DNA from: Rachicladosporium sp. CCFEE 5018
Lineage: Eukaryota; Ascomycota; Dothideomycetes; Cladosporiales; Cladosporiaceae
Reading direction: 5' to 3'
NCBI GenBank assembly: GCA_002077045.2
Contig: KZ111158.1
Coordinates: 612,210 to 676,209 of the forward strand
DNA: 64,000 bases
This document shows positions 58,456-64,000 of this stretch, piece after piece. Position 1 is the stretch's first letter. Every line of letters starts with the position of its first letter. The notes below the pieces were generated by a model that saw nothing but the letters and a program-made list of their open reading frames with translations, did not search any database and had not been told where the DNA came from. The position numbers and the translations under genes are program-made.

Positions 58456-59511
58456 CTACTGCTCACGCTGGCCTCGCTGGCCAGCTCCTGATCGATCGCC
58501 TCTGTAGCCACCACGTCCTCCACGTCCACCACCACCGCCCTCATGTCCGCCCTTCCCGCCTTCTCCATCTATCACCGGCTTGTCTCCCATCGTCAGCACG
58601 CCAGTAGCGAGGCGATTTGAGAGATCGATCTGTGTGCGGATAGTATTGGCGAGATACGATACGAGCAGCACATCCTGCACATGGTTGTTGAAATCCCTCT
58701 CGATATCCTCCGCCTCCACCTTCGGCGCTAGCGACAGCGTGTTCATCAGGAACTGCCCCAGCGCCGCGCTCGGCTCAGCCTCCTCGTCCAGCACATTCGA
58801 CACGTACACGCTGACCCGCTCTAACATGTCCAGCACTTGCTCCACAGCCTTCTCCAGCACCTCGATATCCGTAAGCAGTGGTTGCGATCGATTCTCAGCA
58901 TCCTTTGCAGAGGCGATGAGTTCCAGTCCAGACTTCTCCGCATCGTTGTACTTGATCTCGTGTGGCACAGGCACGAATAGACAGCTGTCTGCCGCCCGCT
59001 CGGGTGTGACGCCAATAGGCGCGGAGATGTACGTGTGTGCCTCCACGTCCTTGCCGGCGACTGTGGAGACTGTGAGGTGGACTGCAGGATGTGGCCAGGT
59101 GCCTTCGCCTTGTTGCGAGTAGAAGTTCTGGATGAGCGCCGAGAATGTGTTGAGCTCGTCGCTTGTCGCGTACCACCCGACCAGCACCTCCTTCGGGCTC
59201 GCACGTAGATGTAGTTGCAGCATGGATTTCTGGTAGTCCATGTCGACCTCGACTTGCTCCTGGGTCTCGGTGTGAGGTACGGCGTAGCAATTTCTTATCT
59301 CCACTTCTGTGCCATCTTCACTGCGCACACCTAGGAGTGTACCGATCACGCGCTCCTGATCTGCAGGTCTGCGAGATGCATGGTCGAGTATGCTGAAGAG
59401 GGCTTGCGGTTGAATTGTGACTGAGACTGGGGCTGTGGTGGAAATGGTGGAGGAGGAGATCTGCGCGGGGGCGAGTGGGCGCGCGAGATGGAGGTATGAA
59501 GAGGAGACCAT
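58456..59511 (-). CDS. Eukaryotic translation initiation factor 3 subunit F
   Basis: eIF3f is an MPN-domain subunit of the eIF3 complex on the 40S ribosome. A single exon gives 351 residues. The MPN core is VSVTIQPQALFSILDHASRR, VIGTLLGVRSEDGTEVEI, NCYAVPHTETQEQVEVDMDY and VGWYATSDELNTFSALI, with no JAMM metal-binding set, as expected for this non-catalytic subunit. The second half is helical (NNHVQDVLLVSYLANTIRTQ, then DLSNRLA). An unusual C-terminal tail, GGGGGRGGRGGYRGDRSG, is RGG-like. It is head to head with UTP25 at 170 bp. Confidence 0.94.
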   Translation of the reverse strand: MVSSSYLHLARPLAPAQISSSTISTTAPVSVTIQPQALFSILDHASRRPADQERVIGTLLGVRSEDGTEVEIRNCYAVPHTETQEQVEVDMDYQKSMLQLHLRASPKEVLVGWYATSDELNTFSALIQNFYSQQGEGTWPHPAVHLTVSTVAGKDVEAHTYISAPIGVTPERAADSCLFVPVPHEIKYNDAEKSGLELIASAKDAENRSQPLLTDIEVLEKAVEQVLDMLERVSVYVSNVLDEEAEPSAALGQFLMNTLSLAPKVEAEDIERDFNNHVQDVLLVSYLANTIRTQIDLSNRLATGVLTMGDKPVIDGEGGKGGHEGGGGGRGGRGGYRGDRSGAGQRGQREQ

Positions 59512-59681
59512 CTTCGCGGTAGTGTGAGGATTAAATGAGTGACTGCGCTCGGGGCAGGAATTGAAAGTATTGGGTTGCTGGGTTTCGATGCCAAGATTCC
59601 AGACAAATTCGAAGTGCGCGAGTCAGCTGTCGGTGCCGACAAAGCATGTGAAAGTTACCTGGCTGCAATTATTTTAATCAC
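59512..59681. promoter_or_regulatory. Short shared promoter of eIF3f and UTP25
   Basis: Only 170 bp separate the divergent start codons of two ribosome-related genes. An AT-rich stretch (ATTATTTTAATCAC) lies next to the UTP25 start. Confidence 0.55.
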
Positions 59682-61931
59682 ATGAAAATGGCTCCAAGCA
59701 GAGGTCGCGGAAGAGGCGGCGGAGGATCGCGAGGCGGCGGAGGTGGTAGAGGAAGTAGCAGAGGTGGTAGAGGTGGCAGAGGGGGAAGAGGAGGTGCTAG
59801 AGGCGCGAGCGCTGGGCGAGATGCACGGAGTGGCATCAGGACGAGAGGAGGGCAGTACAGGAAGTTCGACAGTCAGCATGTGAGAGACATTGAGTCAAAG
59901 AGTGATGGCGAGAGTGCGGACGAGGTGGACGACGATGTTGATCAGAGCGATGGAAGCGAGAACGAAGCCAGCGACGAGGACGACGACGAGGTACCCGTGC
60001 CCTCTGCAAAGGCATACAGCTCACTTTTGGCTTCTTTCAAGCCTATGCTAAACGGAGACGAACGACCAAGCAAGCGACGGAAGCTTGAGCCAGAGCTTGG
60101 TGCTGGGACGAACGTCGAGAACGGCACTACAGGATCAGTAGACGAATCAGATGCGGAACCAGGACTCGAGGTCGCCGGCGAGCGCGACGCTGAGGATGAT
60201 TCAGCTGGTATGAACGAAGCTGAAGGTCAGACTCGCGAGGCAGACGATGGCCACGATGCTGATGACGACTTGGACGAGGAGACATCAGTGCCCGATCCTT
60301 TAGAGGTCCACTTCGCCAATCCTGATGACAACGAGCTTGCATCACGCCTACAAGACGCTCAAGCTGGGAAGTGGAAAGTGGAGAAGCACCGCGTGTACCA
60401 AGACGGTATTCTCTCGGTCGCGTTGCCTGATTGTGTCTCCAGTGCTGCAGTGCTGGTCGATCGCCATACAAGTGTCAGCGGTCTGCCTCTCAAGCAGAAG
60501 CTTGTTGAGACGGCTCGAAAGCAGTTGGGCAAACTCGACGACATACAGCGTGTGATCTCGTCCCACCTCTTCGATTATCGAGATCTGCTCATCAGCAACC
60601 GCACGCCTAGCAATGCAGGCGGCTTGCGGAATCTAGCATGCCTACACGCCCTCAATCATGTGCTGAAGGGGCGTGACAAAGTGCTGAAGAATACAGCGCG
60701 ACTAGCTCATAGCGAAGGAGAAGACACTCCAGAACTCCGCGACCAGGGCTTCACACGACCAAAGGTGCTCATCCTGACCGAGACCCGACAGATGGCCTCG
60801 AAGTATGCGGATTGCATCGTGGATCTGTTCGCTCCAGAGCAGCAAGAGAACAAGCAGCGATTCAAGGACTCGTTTGACGAGACTGTGGTAGCACGACCGA
60901 ATATGGCTGAGGACTACACGGAGCTCTTCGGTGGCAACAACGACAATAACTTCCTGACGGCGCTGAAGTTCACGAGGAAGACGCTCAAGTACTTCTCCGC
61001 CTTCTACACTTCCGACATCATCCTCGCATCCCCGCTCGGTCTACGTCGTATCATCGAGAATCCTGATCGGCGAAAACGAGATCATGATTTCTTGTCCTCG
61101 ATCGAGCTTTGCATCGTCGATCAGGCAGACGCAATGCACATGCAGAACTGGGAGAATGTCTCCTTAGTCTTCTCGCACCTCAATCTGCAACCCACAGATC
61201 TTCACGGCTGCGACATCAGCCGTGTGCGCCACGCCTACCTTGATGGCAACGCAAAGCACTTTCGCCAAACAGTCCTTTTCTCAGCTTACACAACACCGCA
61301 AATGCTCCACCTCTACAATTCACTTACCAACATCGCCGGCAAAGCAAAGCTAACACCATCACATGCTGGTGCCATAACCTCTCTTACGGATCTCGGCATC
61401 AAGCAAAGCTTCTCCCGGTTCTCCTCGCCGTCACCGCTACAAGACCCAGACATCCGCTTCAAGTACTTCACCACCACCGTGCTGCCCTCCTTGATCAGAC
61501 TCACGGGCACGATGGTCTTCATACCCTCCTACTTTGACTTTCTCCGCATCCGTAACTTCTTCGCCACCTCAGACTTGACTTCCAACATCTCCTTCGGCGC
61601 CATACACGACTACAGCGATGTCTCATCGCAGCGTCGAGCACGGAGTCACTTTATGAATGGGCGGCATTCGGTGCTACTGTATACGCAGCGAGCGCATCAC
61701 TTCTTCCGGCTGAGGTTAAAACGCGTGAAGAGAGTTGTTTTCTATGGGGTGCCGGATTCGGAGGTGTTCTATCGGGAGCTTGTGGAAAGTTTGGAGGAGG
61801 GAGAAGGGGAGAAGAAAGGAGTGCGGGTGTTGTTCGGGAAGTGGGATGGGTTGGCGATGGAGAGGGTTGTGGGGAGTAAGAGGGTAGGAGGGTTGATCGG
61901 CGGGAAGGGGGATACCTTTGAGTTTATGTGA
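59682..61931 (+). CDS. UTP25: U3 snoRNA-associated protein 25 (UTP25, DEF homologue) with N-terminal RGG domain
   Basis: UTP25 is part of the small-subunit processome in the nucleolus. A single exon gives 749 residues; an ATG two codons on (59688) is equally possible. Residues 5-45 are an RGG/GGR domain, then RKFDSQHVRDIESKSDGES, an acidic stretch and PSAKAYSSLLASFKP. The family core begins near DPLEVHFANPDDNELASRL. It continues with HLFDYRDLLISNRTPSN, RPKVLILTETRQMASKYAD, FTRKTLKYFSAFYTSDIILA, CIVDQADAMHMQNWENV (a degenerate DEAD-like box) and ends RVGGLIGGKGDTFEFM. It is a helicase-like fold that lost ATPase motifs. Confidence 0.93.
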   Translation: MKMAPSRGRGRGGGGSRGGGGGRGSSRGGRGGRGGRGGARGASAGRDARSGIRTRGGQYRKFDSQHVRDIESKSDGESADEVDDDVDQSDGSENEASDEDDDEVPVPSAKAYSSLLASFKPMLNGDERPSKRRKLEPELGAGTNVENGTTGSVDESDAEPGLEVAGERDAEDDSAGMNEAEGQTREADDGHDADDDLDEETSVPDPLEVHFANPDDNELASRLQDAQAGKWKVEKHRVYQDGILSVALPDCVSSAAVLVDRHTSVSGLPLKQKLVETARKQLGKLDDIQRVISSHLFDYRDLLISNRTPSNAGGLRNLACLHALNHVLKGRDKVLKNTARLAHSEGEDTPELRDQGFTRPKVLILTETRQMASKYADCIVDLFAPEQQENKQRFKDSFDETVVARPNMAEDYTELFGGNNDNNFLTALKFTRKTLKYFSAFYTSDIILASPLGLRRIIENPDRRKRDHDFLSSIELCIVDQADAMHMQNWENVSLVFSHLNLQPTDLHGCDISRVRHAYLDGNAKHFRQTVLFSAYTTPQMLHLYNSLTNIAGKAKLTPSHAGAITSLTDLGIKQSFSRFSSPSPLQDPDIRFKYFTTTVLPSLIRLTGTMVFIPSYFDFLRIRNFFATSDLTSNISFGAIHDYSDVSSQRRARSHFMNGRHSVLLYTQRAHHFFRLRLKRVKRVVFYGVPDSEVFYRELVESLEEGEGEKKGVRVLFGKWDGLAMERVVGSKRVGGLIGGKGDTFEFM

Positions 61932-62278
61932 TGATATATGGTCGAGTGTATTACTCTCTCTTGTTTCCTAGGTTGCCAAGGACGCGTTGAGTCCAAGCTA
62001 CGCTACCCTGGAAGCTTCTCCGACGACCCATTCCGGAAGAAAAGACTCCGCCCTCCGACGCCACTATGCACATTGCAGTCGCAGAGCATGATCAGCAGCG
62101 GCCAGCGATCAAATCCGCGAGCAAGTCGATGGACACCGCCGGATCAACGCGAAGGGCAGCGACATGTCAAAGCGCATGAAGAGGTGCATCATCATCGAGT
62201 CGGGGTGTTCCGGGGAGCCCGACCTCCGTTCATAGTGAATTGCACACAATCCCTTCTTCGGCCAAAAGCGCAGCTTCG
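61932..62278. other. Spacer between UTP25 and family copy K (tail to tail)
   Basis: A 347-bp gap with no recognised feature. Confidence 0.4.
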
Positions 62279-62737
62279 CTACGCTCCTGTCCTCAACAAC
62301 TCTTCAACGCACAGGATAAGGACGGCCAATTCTTCCTCTCGACCCTGCCACTTCTCTTGCTCCTTCTTGTTCTCGTTCAGAGTGTCTCTCACGGTACTCA
62401 GGCTTTGAGGAAGGTTGCTCGAGGCTGCGCATGCGCAGACGAGTTGCAAGTAGATGGCCGCGTATGCGACGAAATATAACGTGGCGTATCCTTTATGCTT
62501 CTTCAATTCAACCGCCCAGACTGGGAGCGCTTCCCGGCGCACGAGGCTTGATGCCCGTAAAAGCGGTGGAGTTGGGTAGCAAGTGCGAGCTGTGAGGGCA
62601 TTATCGGGGTCGAGGATCGAAGTGAAGGCCATGCCGTATATCATGAGGCGGAGTTCGGGAGGCAAGCTCGAAAAGTGATCAGGTCGAGGCGCCTGCATTG
62701 AGGGAAGTCCGCTCGTGGAGATCATGGTTGACTTCAT
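62279..62737 (-). CDS. LPxELRxxIY family protein, copy K (intact)
   Basis: 152 residues from the ATG at 62737 (MKSTMISTSGLPSMQ). The family block is FSSLPPELRLMIYGMAFTSI, then CYPTPPLLRASSLVRREALP and VWAVELKKHKGY. A stretch around residues 80-105 (ATLYFVAYAAIYLQLVCACA) is hydrophobic enough for a membrane segment, which other subgroups lack. It ends EELAVLILCVEELLRTG, matching copy G. It is on the opposite strand to copies A-J. Confidence 0.7.
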   Translation of the reverse strand: MKSTMISTSGLPSMQAPRPDHFSSLPPELRLMIYGMAFTSILDPDNALTARTCYPTPPLLRASSLVRREALPVWAVELKKHKGYATLYFVAYAAIYLQLVCACAASSNLPQSLSTVRDTLNENKKEQEKWQGREEELAVLILCVEELLRTGA

Positions 62738-63402
62738 GGTCACCGATGCAAGGGGTGCGTTGAGCTGAGGTGTGTGCCAGTGTGATGTGTGCGGCGGTCT
62801 CGAGCAGTGGCGACGCACCGTGTCTACTCTGGTCTCTGATTTTGGAAGCTAGGCAATGGTCAGTATACCTCACTGAGCTTTCGATGCAATGTCGCTTACA
62901 TTACGAAGGACAGCACAGTGTCTTCATGGATCACTTAGGTCTGGCGATGTGAAGGTGTTCGTGGTGTGTAGTTGGTAGAGGATTCATTTGAGAGCCGCTG
63001 TAGCGACAATGGAGGTGAAGACAATAAGACTGATGCGCACGTGATGATTGCAGGACACCTCGCTTTTTAGAGGCTTGGATTGCCACCACTTCACTTCCCC
63101 TCGCTGGCGTGTGCGCTGCTCTACTGACGAACAACTCCCACTAGTCCATGGACATCCGGATAGGAGCACACAACACTACATTCCTCTAGCACCTTCAGTA
63201 CCCTCTTCAGTTCCACACGGCGTCGTTGGAGCATTCAGCGCCTTCGCGCACGGCGCAAGAGCGTGCAACTCCTTGCCACGTAGGAATGCTGACATTCGAA
63301 GCCACAATGTGCTTCTATGAACGCCTCGGTCGCCTCTGTCGACCAGACTTCACTCGCTGCGGGCTTATTGGTTTAAGCATTCATGACAATGGCGTACGAC
63401 AA
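62738..63402. other. Spacer between family copies K and L
   Basis: About 665 bp with overlapping short ORFs on both strands, none with motifs. Nothing else was recognised. Confidence 0.4.
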
Positions 63403-63621
63403 CTACAGTGCGCATACTATCAAATGGGCGATGCTGAGCTGTTTGGCCGATAACGATAGAGCTTCGTTGCAGATCCAGGCCGACACGCGTAGGGGCGGCA
63501 GGGTGAGTGAACAAGTCTGCGGGTTGAAGCTAAGTTTTGAGTCAAGGACTGGATCGAGGATCGAGGCGAATGCTGCTGCTCGATGAGGCGACGGATTGCA
63601 GCGGAGGATGCGCGCTGCCAC
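63403..63621 (-). pseudogene. LPxELRxxIY family copy L, degenerate
   Basis: A short open frame without ATG. It contains AFASILDPVLDSKL, then LTLPPLRVSAWICNEALSLS, aligned with copy K's AFTSILDPDNAL and PTPPLLRASSLVRREALPVW. The LPPELR part just upstream on this strand is scrambled across frames (RRLIEQQHSPR), and the second half of the protein is missing. It is a relic of the G/K/L subgroup. Confidence 0.5.
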
Positions 63622-63708
63622 GCTGCTACCCCGCCGGTATTCTCGACGAGATTGGTGATAACCTGCATTCAGTCAGTAAAGCACGCCGCGGTACAGCCTC
63701 GTGAAGCT

Positions 63709-63996
63709 CTACATGCCTCGACCATGTAGGGAAGTGTGTGGCTCTGCATGTTGTACGTCCACTGACCCATCGTCTTGCGATAGGTTACCGCGGGTGATAC
63801 CATCTATCAGCGCCAACGCCGTCTTCTTCAACTTCCCGTCATGCTTGTCATAGTAGAAGGTAAAGCCTCCATGGAGGCACTGGCTCTGATTGTCGACGTG
63901 GTTCCCCAGGTAGCTACGAGGCAGCACATGGGTCTCGCCGAACCGAGGGATCTCGTTATCATCCCAACTAGTGCGATGAGCGTTCTTTAACGTCAT
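63709..63996 (-). CDS. Unrecognised ORF at the right edge, probably partial
   Basis: A frame with codon use like real genes runs from the right edge: MTLKNAHRTSWDDNEIPRFG, LPRSYLGNHVDNQSQCLHGG, FTFYYDKHDGKLKKTALALI. It probably continues beyond 64000. Past about 63780 the better-looking continuation (GQWTYNMQSHTLPYMVE) is in another frame, so there is either a frameshift or an unidentified intron. A possible GC-AG intron (GAG/GCATGT to ATGCAG) would then lead to VITNLVENTGGVAAW. No family is recognised. The structure is uncertain. Confidence 0.35.
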   Translation of the reverse strand: MTLKNAHRTSWDDNEIPRFGETHVLPRSYLGNHVDNQSQCLHGGFTFYYDKHDGKLKKTALALIDGITRGNLSQDDGSVDVQHAEPHTSLHGRGM

Positions 63997-64000
63997 CCGA

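Overview
The window is nuclear DNA of a filamentous ascomycete. Introns are short (about 45-90 bp, one of 209 bp) with GT donors, CTRAC-type branch points and AG acceptors. The gene set is typical of fungal housekeeping plus ascomycete-only families (DUF3984, fungal arrestin-like proteins, Cys-rich GPI proteins, CRZ1). Protein wording (VPS29, CDC10, ALAD, CRM1, shugoshin) and the lineage-specific LPxELRxxIY family suggest Dothideomycetes, perhaps the Capnodiales/Mycosphaerellales. That placement is inference. No rRNA, CRISPR array or intact transposon was found, and no tRNA was noticed by eye.

Layout. 0-8.6 kb: a 3' fragment of a membrane protein, then VPS29, an NCBP3-like protein, SKI8, MRPL32 and CDC10. 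8.6-13.5 kb: a gene-poor interval with two degenerate repeat arrays sharing a GTRAGACAYY core and one small hypothetical gene between them. 13.6-20.8 kb: ALA dehydratase, a coiled-coil hypothetical, a Cys-rich GPI-anchored wall protein and a DUF3984 protein. 21-29 kb: seven copies (A-G) of a short family with the motif LPxELRxxIYxxLF, wrapped around cytosolic methionyl-tRNA synthetase, whose frame is broken by a 10-bp tandem duplication. 29.5-45 kb: phospholipase B, GPI10, CRZ1, a methyltransferase, an SDR, Mediator subunit 5 and a mucin-like membrane sensor. 45.7-53.6 kb: CRM1, YPI1, DAD2 and shugoshin. 54-64 kb: five more family copies (H-L) interleaved with an arrestin-like adaptor, eIF3f and UTP25, and a partial ORF at the right edge.

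Themes. Several essential genes form head-to-head pairs with short shared upstream regions: MRPL32/CDC10, CRM1/YPI1, DAD2/SGO1 and eIF3f/UTP25. DAD2/SGO1 joins two chromosome-segregation genes. PLB, GPI10, the GPI wall protein, the sensor and CRZ1 are all relevant to the cell surface or stress. The most unusual content is the 12-copy family: six copies are intact and six broken, as expected for recent birth and death. Exon structures were assembled by hand from splice signals and reading frame. Four inferred introns are frame-neutral, VPS29 has a 15-nt microexon, and one gene has a coding exon consisting only of its ATG.
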